A stretch of 7,529 nt of DNA from an uncultured Eubacteriales bacterium (GCA_900554625.1 USHP01000088.1:1-7529), one strand, 5' to 3'. Shown: positions 1 to 6,865, numbered from the stretch's first letter. Numbers and translations: made by a program. Notes: generated by a model from the sequence alone, not told the origin.

Positions 1-1167
1 GATCTGCACTACGACCTGATGGGCTCCACCGACCCCCGTCTGAAGGTGAAAGTTTTGCTTGCCCAGGCATTGTTCGGCAACCCCGACATCGTCATGCTGG
101 ACGAGCCTACCAACAACCTGGACATTGAAGCCATCAACTGGCTGGAAGATTTCCTGCTGGACTTCCCCGGCATGGTCATCGCCGTGTCCCATGACCGCCA
201 CTTCCTGAACACCGTCTGCACCCACACCGTGGATATTGACTACGGCAAGATCAAGATGTACGTTGGTAACTACGACTTCTGGTACGAGTCTTCCCAGATG
301 GTTCAGGCCATGATCCGCAACAAGAACAAGCGCAACCAGGAAAAGATCGAAGAACTGCAGCTGTTCATCCAGCGTTTCTCCGCCAACAAGGCCAAGGCCA
401 AGCAGGCTACCGCCCGCCGCAAGCTCCTGGACAAGCTGACCGTGGAAGAAATGCCCTGCTCCACCCGGCGCTATCCCTTCGTCGGCTTCCAGCCCGAGCG
501 GGAACTGGGCAAGGATGTGCTCACCGTTAAAGACGTATCCGTCACCGTGGACGGCGTGAAGCTGCTGGACAAGGTTTACTTCTCCGTAAACCGTACCGAC
601 AAGATCGCCTTCGTAGGTGAAAACGAGCTGGCCCAGACCGCCCTGTTCCAGATCCTCATGGGCGAGCTGAAGCCGGACGAAGGCAGCATCAAGTGGGGCG
701 TATCCACCAACCGCAGCTACCTGCCCAAGGACAACACGCCCTACTTTGAAGGCAACAAAATGGAGCTGGTGGACTGGCTGCGGCAGTATTCTGCCAAGAA
801 AGACGATGTCTACCTCCGGGGCTTCCTGGGCCGGATGCTGTTCTCCGGCGAGGACGTGTTCAAGAGCGTGGACGTTCTCTCCGGCGGTGAAAAGGTCCGC
901 TGCATGCTGTCCAAAATGATGCTCTCCGGCGCCAACGTGGTGCTGCTGGACCAGCCCACCAACCACCTGGATATGGAATCCATTCAGGCTGTGAACAAGG
1001 GCCTGGAAGCCTTCCCCGGTGTGGTGCTGCTGGCATCCCACGACCACGAAATGCTGACCTCCGTCTGTAACCGTGTCATCGCCTTCCAGCCCGACGGCAC
1101 CATTGTGGACCGCTACGGCACTTACGATGATTACCTGAATTATCTGGCTGAGCAGAAAAACAAATAA
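1..1167 (+). CDS. ABC-F family ATPase, YbiT-like, C-terminal part (5' truncated by window edge)
   Basis: Reading is open from base 1, so the start lies upstream and roughly the first 150 residues are missing; 388 codons and a TAA remain. Numbering codons from base 1, NBD1 shows Walker B LDEPTNNLD (catalytic Glu at codon 35) and H-loop SHDRHF (His 64). A charged linker with RFSANKAKAKQATARR follows, typical of the ABC-F element that contacts P-site tRNA. NBD2 then has signature LSGGEK, LDQPTNHLD and SHDHEM. There are no membrane segments, so this is a soluble ribosome-associated factor rather than a transporter. THTVDIDYGKIKMYVGNYD resembles E. coli YbiT. Three elements are unusual: TDPRLK stands where NBD1 should have LSGGEK, NBD2 Walker A reads GENELAQT with Gln for the lysine (634-636), and NBD2 Walker B has Gln for Glu (952-954). 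Family known: ABC-F proteins act on stalled or initiating ribosomes. The exact role is not predictable; nothing specifically indicates an antibiotic-resistance type. Confidence 0.93.
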   Translation, partial: DLHYDLMGSTDPRLKVKVLLAQALFGNPDIVMLDEPTNNLDIEAINWLEDFLLDFPGMVIAVSHDRHFLNTVCTHTVDIDYGKIKMYVGNYDFWYESSQMVQAMIRNKNKRNQEKIEELQLFIQRFSANKAKAKQATARRKLLDKLTVEEMPCSTRRYPFVGFQPERELGKDVLTVKDVSVTVDGVKLLDKVYFSVNRTDKIAFVGENELAQTALFQILMGELKPDEGSIKWGVSTNRSYLPKDNTPYFEGNKMELVDWLRQYSAKKDDVYLRGFLGRMLFSGEDVFKSVDVLSGGEKVRCMLSKMMLSGANVVLLDQPTNHLDMESIQAVNKGLEAFPGVVLLASHDHEMLTSVCNRVIAFQPDGTIVDRYGTYDDYLNYLAEQKNK

Positions 1168-1185
1168 TCCGAAAGGTTTGCGAAT

Positions 1186-2937
1186 ATGGAAAGAATTCTG
1201 GATATTATCACCGGAAAAATGCAGAAGGCCTTTTCCGATGCAGGCTACGATCCCGCCTTCGGCCGGGTGACGGTTTCCAACCGCCCTGACCTGTGTGAAT
1301 ATCAGTGCAACGGCGCTCTGGCCGCTGCCAAGCAGTACAAGTGCGCCCCCATTCAGATTGCCAAGGCTGTGGCCGAGCAGCTGGATGCCAAAGACTACGA
1401 CCTGGTGGAGGCAGTGATGCCCGGCTTCATCAATCTGAAGCTCAGCGGTCTGTTCCTGCAGAACTATCTGGAGCAGATGCGCACCGCCGAAGGCTTCGGC
1501 ATTGCCAAGCCCGGCACTGGCAAGACCATTGTGGTGGACTACGGCGGCCCCAATGTGGCCAAGCCTCTGCACATCGGCCACCTGCGCTCCGCCATCATCG
1601 GCGAGAGCCTGAAGCGGCTGTACAAGTTCTTCGGCTACAACGCCATCGGCGACATTCACCTGGGTGACTGGGGTCTGCAGATGGGTCTGATTATTGCGGA
1701 GCTGAAGCGGCGGCAGCCGGATCTTCCTTACTTTGACCCGGACTTCGCCGGTGAATACCCCACCCAGGCTCCCTTCACCATTTCCGAACTGGAGGAAATT
1801 TACCCCGCTGCTTCTGCCCGGAAGAAGGAAGATGAAGCCTTCGCTGAAGCCGCTCACACCGCCACCTTTGAACTGCAGCAGGGCCGCCGGGGCTACCGGG
1901 CGCTGTGGCAGCACATTATGAACGTGTCCGTGGCTGACCTGAAGAAAAACTACGAAAACCTCAACGTCTCCTTTGAAAGCTGGCTGGGCGAATCCGATGC
2001 CGATCCCTATATCCCCCCCATGGTTGCGGACATGAAATCCCGGGGGCTGGCTGTGGAAAGCGAAGGTGCCTGGGTCATTCCTGTTGCGGAGGAAACCGAC
2101 AAGAAGGAAGTACCTCCCTGCATTCTGGTCAAGTCCGATGGTTCCGCCATCTACGCCACCACGGATCTTGCCACCATGATTCAGCGGATGCAGGATTTTA
2201 ACCCGGATAAGATTCTCTACGTCACCGACAAACGCCAGAGTCTGCACTTTGAGCAGGTATTCCGTGCCGCCCGAAAGGCAGGCATTGTCCCGGAAACCAC
2301 CCAGCTGGAGCACCTGGGCTTTGGCACCATGAACGGCAAGGACGGCAAGCCTTTCAAGACCCGGGACGGCGGAGTCATGCGCCTGGAGCAGCTGGTCAAG
2401 GATATGACCGACTTCGTCCGGGGCAAGGTTGTGGAAAACCAGATTGTGGCCGCCGAGGAAGTGGAGGACACCACCCGGAAAATTGCCATGGCGGCTCTGA
2501 AGTACGGTGACCTGTCCAACCAGCCCACCAAGGATTATATCTTTGACCTGGATCGCTTCGCCGCCTTTGAAGGCAACACCGGCCCCTACATTCTCTACAC
2601 TATTGTGCGGATCAAATCCATTTTGTCCCGGTTCGGCAGCTGGGAGAGCTTGCCCATCCAGGCTCCTGCCAACCCTTATGCCAAGGATCTGATGCTTTCC
2701 ATCACCAAGTTTGCCCCCGCTCTGGAAAGCGCCCTGGCTAGTTCCTCCCCCAACCTGATCTGTGCCTATATCTACGATCTGGCCGGCTGCGTCAACAAGT
2801 TCTACCATGAAACCCGGATTCTGGGTGAAGAGGACGAAGAAAAGAAAAACAGCTACATTGCCCTAATTGGCCTTGCCAAACGGGTTTTGGAGCAGTCTAT
2901 CGATCTTCTGGGCTTCTCCGCTCCGGAAAAGATGTAA
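1186..2937 (+). CDS. argS: Arginyl-tRNA synthetase (ArgRS, class I)
   Basis: Complete, 583 residues, within the usual ArgRS length of about 550-590. It charges tRNA-Arg with arginine using ATP in the cytoplasm. The order is an N-terminal Add-1 tRNA-binding domain (about 1-110, with RPDLCEYQCNGALA), then the Rossmann catalytic domain with HIGH as HIGH at 129-132 in NVAKPLHIGHLRSAI, then GDIHLGDWGLQMG. The KMSKS equivalent is the relaxed ArgRS form KPFKTRDGG at 388-396. A DALR-type helical anticodon-binding domain follows from about 460, and the protein ends in LLGFSAPEKM, the usual ArgRS terminus. The ATG at 1186 has GAAAGG at 1171-1176, nine bases upstream, and matches the expected N-terminus. 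It lies 18 bases after the ABC-F stop with no terminator or clear promoter between, so co-transcription is likely. A strong hairpin follows its stop. No broken motif is visible. Confidence 0.97.
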   Translation: MERILDIITGKMQKAFSDAGYDPAFGRVTVSNRPDLCEYQCNGALAAAKQYKCAPIQIAKAVAEQLDAKDYDLVEAVMPGFINLKLSGLFLQNYLEQMRTAEGFGIAKPGTGKTIVVDYGGPNVAKPLHIGHLRSAIIGESLKRLYKFFGYNAIGDIHLGDWGLQMGLIIAELKRRQPDLPYFDPDFAGEYPTQAPFTISELEEIYPAASARKKEDEAFAEAAHTATFELQQGRRGYRALWQHIMNVSVADLKKNYENLNVSFESWLGESDADPYIPPMVADMKSRGLAVESEGAWVIPVAEETDKKEVPPCILVKSDGSAIYATTDLATMIQRMQDFNPDKILYVTDKRQSLHFEQVFRAARKAGIVPETTQLEHLGFGTMNGKDGKPFKTRDGGVMRLEQLVKDMTDFVRGKVVENQIVAAEEVEDTTRKIAMAALKYGDLSNQPTKDYIFDLDRFAAFEGNTGPYILYTIVRIKSILSRFGSWESLPIQAPANPYAKDLMLSITKFAPALESALASSSPNLICAYIYDLAGCVNKFYHETRILGEEDEEKKNSYIALIGLAKRVLEQSIDLLGFSAPEKM

Positions 2938-2944
2938 CCCATAT

Positions 2945-2986
2945 AAAAATAGCCTGACAGAAGGAACCTTCTGTCAGGCATTTTTT
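2945..2986. terminator. Bidirectional intrinsic terminator between argS and the ABC exporter
   Basis: A perfect inverted repeat, GCCTGACAGAAG (2952-2963) with CTTCTGTCAGGC (2968-2979), leaves a GAAC loop. On the plus strand it is followed by A and six T (2981-2986), terminating argS. On the minus strand the arm is followed by TATTTTTA (complement of 2944-2951), which serves the convergent ABC exporter gene. Both stop codons lie within 15 bases of the stem. Confidence 0.9.
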
Positions 2987-2987
2987 G

Positions 2988-4751
2988 TTACTGCATGGCT
3001 TCCAGCGCCAGGGCATTCTGGGTGTTATACAGCTGGGCATAGATGCCGCCGGTTTCCAGCAGCTGCTGGTGAGTTCCGCATTCGGTGATTACGCCATCGG
3101 AAATGGAGACGATCCGGTTGGCACTGCGGATGGTGCTGAGGCGGTGGGCAATAATCAGTGTGGTGCGCCCCTTGGCCAGAGCATCAAAGGCCCGCTGAAT
3201 CTTGGCTTCCGTCACGGAATCCAGGGCAGAGGTTGCCTCATCCAAAATCAGGATAGGAGGATTCTTCAGGAAGATCCGGGCAATGGCAATGCGCTGCTTC
3301 TGTCCGCCGGAAAGCAGGGTGCCCCGTTCGCCCACATAGGTGTCAAACTTCTGGGGCATGGCCAGGATGTCGTCGTAAATTTCCGCCTTTTTGGCTGCCT
3401 CCACCACCTCTTCCATGGTGGCATCGGGCTTTCCGTAGCGGATATTTTCAAAAATGGTGTCAGCAAACAGGAATACATCCTGCTGCACAATGCCGATGTT
3501 TTCATGGATGCTGTGCTGGGTCACGCTGCGAAGATCCTGCCCGTCAATGGAGATGGAGCCGGAGGTGACATCATAGAACCGGGGAATCAGCTGGCACAAG
3601 GTGGATTTGCCCCCGCCGGAGGGACCCACAATGGCCACGGTTTCTCCGGGCTGCACCGTCAGGGACACATCATGCAGCACCGCCAGGTCACCGTCATAGG
3701 CAAAGGAAACTTTGTCCACCACAATACCGCCTTTGACCTGCTTTAGGGGCTTGGCATCAGGGCTGTCTTTAACGGTGGGCTCTGTAGCCATCACATCCAC
3801 AAACCGCCGCAGTCCTGCAAAGCCGTTGGCAAACATTTCCGAGAAGTTGCTGAGCTTGCGCATGGGGTTGACGAAGGAGGCAATGTACAGATTAAAGGTA
3901 ATCAGATCCCGGTAATCCATTTCTCCCTTCATCACATAGTAGCCGCCGAAACCGATGACCACCACGTTCAAACTGCAAAGAAAAAATTCAACGCTGCTGT
4001 GGAACATACCCATGGCCTTGTGAAACTCCCGCTTGGAAGTCTTGTAAATCTCATTGGCCGCGTTGAACCGGCTGCGCTCAATGTCCTCGTTGCCGAAGGC
4101 CTTGGCTGTGCGGATGCCGGAGAGGCTGCTCTCAATTTCCTGATTGATGTGTCCGGTTTTTTCCTTGGCGGCTACGGAGGCAATGCTCATCCGGCGGCGC
4201 ATGGCCATGACCACCACCAGGAAAATGGGAATCATCAGCGCCACCATCACCGCCAGCTGCCAGCGGATGGAGGCCATTACCGCCAGAGCGCCGCAGATGG
4301 TCAGAAGCGACGTCAGCAAATCCTCCGGGCCATGGTGGGCCAGTTCCGTCAGTTCAAACAGGTCACTGGTCAGCCGGGCCATCAGCTTGCCGGTACGGTT
4401 GCTGTCATAAAAGTCAAAGCTCAGATCCTGCATGTGGCTGAACAGGTCCTTGCGAATGTCCGCTTCCACCCGGATGCCGAAGGTGTGGCCATAATAGGCC
4501 ACAATATAATTGAGAAAAGAGCGCAGCACATAGCTGGCTATCACAGCCGCCATAATCACAAAAAACGTCCGATACATCCGGTTGGGCAGCATGTCATACA
4601 GAGCGCTGCGGGTCACCAGAGGAAAGGCCAGATCAATTACCGCAATGCCCACGGCACAGGCTACGTCAATGGCAAACAGCTTCTTATGATTTCCAAAATA
4701 GCGCAAAAAAATGCTCAGCGGTGAGCGGCGCTGATAATCCTTTGTTGTCAT
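2988..4751 (-). CDS. ABC exporter half-transporter, fused permease and ATPase (MsbA/LmrA/BmrA type)
   Basis: Complete, 587 residues, normal for a type IV ABC half-exporter that works as a dimer in the cytoplasmic membrane. Six hydrophobic segments lie at about 25-47, 61-84, 144-161, 164-184, 252-274 and 282-298, with long cytoplasmic helical extensions between. The nucleotide-binding domain starts near 340: A-loop Tyr352, Walker A GPSGGGKST 376-384, Q-loop Gln423/424, exporter-type TYVGERG 471-477, signature LSGGQ 480-484, Walker B ILILDE 500-505, SALD 508-511 and H-loop His536. All catalytic residues are present, so it should be active. The start is well supported: AGGAGG (complement of 4759-4764) lies 7 bases before the ATG, under a promoter-like element. 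No second half-transporter is adjacent, so a homodimer is the simplest reading. The substrate (drug, lipid or peptide) cannot be told from the sequence. It is divergent from the pseudouridine synthase gene and convergent with argS. Confidence 0.94.
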   Translation of the reverse strand: MTTKDYQRRSPLSIFLRYFGNHKKLFAIDVACAVGIAVIDLAFPLVTRSALYDMLPNRMYRTFFVIMAAVIASYVLRSFLNYIVAYYGHTFGIRVEADIRKDLFSHMQDLSFDFYDSNRTGKLMARLTSDLFELTELAHHGPEDLLTSLLTICGALAVMASIRWQLAVMVALMIPIFLVVVMAMRRRMSIASVAAKEKTGHINQEIESSLSGIRTAKAFGNEDIERSRFNAANEIYKTSKREFHKAMGMFHSSVEFFLCSLNVVVIGFGGYYVMKGEMDYRDLITFNLYIASFVNPMRKLSNFSEMFANGFAGLRRFVDVMATEPTVKDSPDAKPLKQVKGGIVVDKVSFAYDGDLAVLHDVSLTVQPGETVAIVGPSGGGKSTLCQLIPRFYDVTSGSISIDGQDLRSVTQHSIHENIGIVQQDVFLFADTIFENIRYGKPDATMEEVVEAAKKAEIYDDILAMPQKFDTYVGERGTLLSGGQKQRIAIARIFLKNPPILILDEATSALDSVTEAKIQRAFDALAKGRTTLIIAHRLSTIRSANRIVSISDGVITECGTHQQLLETGGIYAQLYNTQNALALEAMQ

Positions 4752-4774
4752 TACACATCCTCCTTTTTTCTCCC

Positions 4775-4802
4775 ATTATACAGAAAATCGGGAAAGATGC
4801 AA
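4775..4802 (-). promoter_or_regulatory. Predicted sigma-A promoter for the ABC exporter gene
   Basis: On the minus strand a perfect -10 TATAAT (complement of 4775-4780) lies 16 bases downstream of a weak -35, TTGCAT (complement of 4797-4802, 3 of 6 matches). Transcription would begin near 4768, giving a leader of about 17-18 bases that contains the AGGAGG site. The -10 is convincing and the -35 is weak. Confidence 0.6.
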
Positions 4803-4812
4803 CCATCCCCCT

Positions 4813-4840
4813 TTGAAAAATCAGGATTTTATGTTATACT
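4813..4840 (+). promoter_or_regulatory. Predicted sigma-A promoter for the pseudouridine synthase gene
   Basis: TTGAAA (4813-4818, 5 of 6) and TATACT (4835-4840, 5 of 6) are separated by 16 bases. The expected start site is near 4847, about 25 bases before the TTG start codon. The promoter lies downstream of the ATG at 4797, which argues that this upstream in-frame ATG is not the gene start. Confidence 0.7.
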
Positions 4841-4856
4841 GCAAAAAACAGTTTCC

Positions 4857-4864
4857 AGGGAGGG
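4857..4864 (+). promoter_or_regulatory. Ribosome binding site that favours the TTG start of the pseudouridine synthase
   Basis: AGGGAGGG contains the GGAGG core at 4859-4863. Only 2 bases separate the core from the ATG at 4866, too close for normal initiation. Eight bases separate it from the in-frame TTG at 4872, which is near optimal. The spacing therefore selects TTG as the likely start. Confidence 0.6.
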
Positions 4865-4871
4865 TATGCTT

Positions 4872-5456
4872 TTGGAAATTCTCTATTCCGATGCCAATAT
4901 CACCGTATGTATCAAGCCCGTGGGGCTGGATTCGGAGCGGGACGTCCCGGCCGAACTGATAGGTCAGCTGGGCGGCGAATGTTTTCCCATTCACCGCCTG
5001 GATCAGAATGTAGGCGGGGTCATGGTTTACGCCCGCACGAAACAAGCTGCTGCCAGTCTGTCCAAGGCTATCCAGGAAGGCACCATGGTCAAAGAGTATG
5101 TGGCTATGGTTCACGGTATCCCTCCGGAGAAGGGTGATTGGGAAGATCTTCTGTGGAAGGATTCCCGGAAAAACAAGGTGTTCGTAGTAAAGCGGCTCCG
5201 CGGCGGGGTAAAAAAAGCAAGGCTGGAATTTACCCGCCTGACCCAAGGGGAAACCAGTCTGGTTCGGATTCGTCTGCACACCGGCCGCAGCCACCAGATC
5301 CGGGTGCAGTTTGCCAGCAGAGGGTATCCGCTGGTGGGCGATCACAAATACGGGGCCAGAGATTCCTCCCCGGCCCCCATGTTATTCTCTTGCTGCATTT
5401 CCTTCCCTTATCAGGGAAAGCTCCGCCGTTTTGAGCATCTGCCGTCCTGGGCCTGA
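4872..5456 (+). CDS. RluA-family pseudouridine synthase, catalytic domain only
   Basis: Converts specific uridines in rRNA or tRNA to pseudouridine. From the TTG start it is 194 residues (196 from the ATG at 4866), beginning MEILYSD, then a KPVG strand. Catalytic motif HRLDQNVGG carries the nucleophilic Asp44. HTGRSHQIRVQ (136-146) is the conserved substrate-binding strand with Arg139, and YPLVGDHKYG follows it. There is no N-terminal S4 RNA-binding domain, so it is a compact RluA/TruC-like member; whether the target is 23S rRNA or tRNA cannot be decided. The HRLDQ-VGG variant replaces the common HRLDRxTSG but keeps the essential Asp. It has its own promoter and a strong ribosome site. Its stop is 5 bases from the convergent MATE stop. 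An in-frame ATG at 4797 would extend it by 25 residues relative to the TTG start, but lies upstream of the promoter and has no ribosome site. Confidence 0.9.
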   Translation: MEILYSDANITVCIKPVGLDSERDVPAELIGQLGGECFPIHRLDQNVGGVMVYARTKQAAASLSKAIQEGTMVKEYVAMVHGIPPEKGDWEDLLWKDSRKNKVFVVKRLRGGVKKARLEFTRLTQGETSLVRIRLHTGRSHQIRVQFASRGYPLVGDHKYGARDSSPAPMLFSCCISFPYQGKLRRFEHLPSWA

Positions 5457-5467
5457 GCTCATCAGGC
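5451..5467. repeat. Short inverted repeat spanning two convergent stop codons
   Basis: GCCTGA (5451-5456) and TCAGGC (5462-5467) are perfect 6-base complements around a 5-base spacer. One arm contains the plus-strand TGA of the pseudouridine synthase; the other contains the minus-strand TGA of the MATE gene. No T-tract follows on either strand, so it is at best a weak terminator and may be chance. Confidence 0.45.
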
Positions 5468-6805
5468 AGAGGCATATTTGCTCTTCCACTTTCCCGAGAT
5501 CATCCGGGGCAGGAAGAAGCTGATGCGGCAGATCCAGTCGGCAACCATGGCAATCCACACGCCCACGGCGCCCATACCCAGAGACACGCACAGAATCCAG
5601 GACCCGGCAATCCGGAAGGCCACCATGGAACCGATGCCCACATACATGGTAAATTTCACATCGTTGGCAGCACGCAGGGCATTGGGCAGAACGAAGGATG
5701 CAGGCCACAGCAAAATGGCGCAGGAGGTATGAATCAGCACCAAGGTGCGTGCCAGTTCCACCGTTTCCTCCGACAGGGAGCTGTAGAATCCAATCAGCTG
5801 ATCAACAAACAGGATAATCAGCACATTGCTTAAGCCCTGCATAATGTACGTCCAGATCATCAGCTTTTTGGTATAGTACTTGGTTTGTTCCACATCCCCG
5901 GCGCCCACGCTCTGCCCCACCACCGTTACCATGGCAAGGCCCATGGCCTGACCGATGATGACGCCGATGCTGTCTAAGGTGTTCGCCACCGCATTGGCAG
6001 AGGTCTGGGTGGTGCCGAACAGGGCAATCATGCTTACCACAATCAGCCGTCCCAGCTGGAAGAATGCGTTTTCAAAGGCAGAGGGCACACCAATGCGCAA
6101 AATGTTTCCCATCATCCGCCGGTCCACGCTGCCCAGGTATGCCTTTTCCAGGCTCAGCTGCTGGCGCTTGTCGCAGGCCAGCGCCAGAATCACCACTGCC
6201 GCCACCATTCGGGAAACCAATGTGGGAACCGCCACACCGGCAACCCCCATTTTCAGCATGAAAATGCAAAAGGCATTTCCAACCACGTTGATGGCGTTCA
6301 TCAGCAGACTGACCTTCATGGAGATTTTGCTGTTTCCCACGCTGCGGAAAATAGCAGCTCCGGCATTGTACAATGCAATGAAGGGAAAGGACAGCGCCGT
6401 AATCCGCAGATAAATCAATCCCGCCTCCATCACCTCGTCAGAGATGCTGCCGAAGAACAGCCGCATGACTCCCCGGGCAAATAGCAGGCACAGCACCGCA
6501 GCTGCCAGGCCAGTGGTACCGGACATCAGCACCAGCTGGGCAGCGCTCTGCCGGGCCTTTTCCTGCTGCCGGGCACCCAGAAACTGGCTGGTCACCACAG
6601 CGCCGCCGGTAGCGAGAGCGGCAAACAGTGTCAGGACTACTGTGTTAATCATATCCACCAGGGAAACACCGGAAATCGCCGCCTCACCCACAGTGGAAAC
6701 CATCACACCGTCGCACATGCCCACCAGAATGGTCAGGGCCTGTTCTACAATCAGAGGAATCATCAGTCTGACCAATGCCCGGTCAGAGAAGAGTTTTTGC
6801 TGCAT
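5462..6805 (-). CDS. MATE family multidrug efflux transporter
   Basis: Complete, 447 residues, typical for MATE proteins, which extrude cationic drugs or metabolites across the cytoplasmic membrane using a Na+ or H+ gradient. Hydrophobic segments run throughout, consistent with twelve helices in two related halves. The N half has PLIVEQ near 17-22, then GMCDGVMVSTVGEAAISGVS (about 29-48) and GGAVVTSQFLGAR (67-79). The C half repeats the pattern with GLAMVTVVGQSVGAGD (289-304). The second half starts with RIGVPSAFENAFFQLGR near 237. The ATG has AAGGA (complement of 6812-6816) six bases upstream and a good promoter behind it. It is a single-gene unit, in the same direction as clpB but separated from it by a terminator. 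No adjacent regulator is visible. The substrate cannot be predicted, nor the subfamily (NorM, MepA or DinF-like) with certainty. Confidence 0.93.
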   Translation of the reverse strand: MQQKLFSDRALVRLMIPLIVEQALTILVGMCDGVMVSTVGEAAISGVSLVDMINTVVLTLFAALATGGAVVTSQFLGARQQEKARQSAAQLVLMSGTTGLAAAVLCLLFARGVMRLFFGSISDEVMEAGLIYLRITALSFPFIALYNAGAAIFRSVGNSKISMKVSLLMNAINVVGNAFCIFMLKMGVAGVAVPTLVSRMVAAVVILALACDKRQQLSLEKAYLGSVDRRMMGNILRIGVPSAFENAFFQLGRLIVVSMIALFGTTQTSANAVANTLDSIGVIIGQAMGLAMVTVVGQSVGAGDVEQTKYYTKKLMIWTYIMQGLSNVLIILFVDQLIGFYSSLSEETVELARTLVLIHTSCAILLWPASFVLPNALRAANDVKFTMYVGIGSMVAFRIAGSWILCVSLGMGAVGVWIAMVADWICRISFFLPRMISGKWKSKYASA

Positions 6806-6833
6806 TATCGTTCCTTCTTCGTTTTTTCCTCTT

Positions 6834-6862
6834 ACTATAGCATTTCATTTTGGGATTTTCAA
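6834..6862 (-). promoter_or_regulatory. Predicted sigma-A promoter of the MATE gene
   Basis: On the minus strand, TTGAAA (complement of 6857-6862, 5 of 6) and TATAGT (complement of 6834-6839, 5 of 6) are separated by 17 bases, the optimal spacing. The expected start site is near 6827, giving a leader of roughly 22 bases that holds the AAGGA ribosome site. The -35 lies 3 bases beyond the T-tract of the clpB terminator. Confidence 0.75.
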
Positions 6863-6865
6863 CGC

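Noticed and set aside
1..388. ABC-F gene as a decaying pseudogene because of its altered ATP site
   Set aside because: The frame is intact to its stop, the changes are restricted to one composite site, and the linker, NBD2 signature and H-loops are preserved. This fits a specialised protein better than decay.
1..1167. ABC-F protein as an antibiotic resistance ribosome-protection factor
   Set aside because: The linker is the ordinary YbiT-like form and the neighbour is argS. No long resistance-type interdomain arm, leader peptide or mobile context is visible, although the leader region lies outside the window.
2985..3746. 253-codon plus-strand open frame opposite the ABC exporter
   Set aside because: It lies wholly antisense to the ATPase domain, whose Walker and signature motifs are intact. 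It shows no ribosome site or recognisable domain, and its Gly/His/Gln-rich composition is what the complement of a G+C-rich gene gives.
3999..4724. 241-codon plus-strand open frame opposite the ABC exporter membrane domain
   Set aside because: Antisense to transmembrane coding sequence. The His/Gln-rich, feature-free translation is typical of a shadow frame.
4797..4871. Extended N-terminus of the pseudouridine synthase from the ATG at 4797
   Set aside because: There is no ribosome site before it, and the predicted promoter (4813-4840) would lie inside the coding region. The added residues do not resemble the family.
4821..5345. 174-codon minus-strand open frame over the pseudouridine synthase
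   Set aside because: It overlaps the real gene carrying the HRLD and HTGRSHQIR motifs and runs across its promoter and start; no domain is recognisable.
5403..5418. Hairpin TTCCCT-TATC-AGGGAA as terminator of the MATE gene
   Set aside because: The 6-base stem lies inside the pseudouridine synthase coding sequence and has no following T-tract on either strand.
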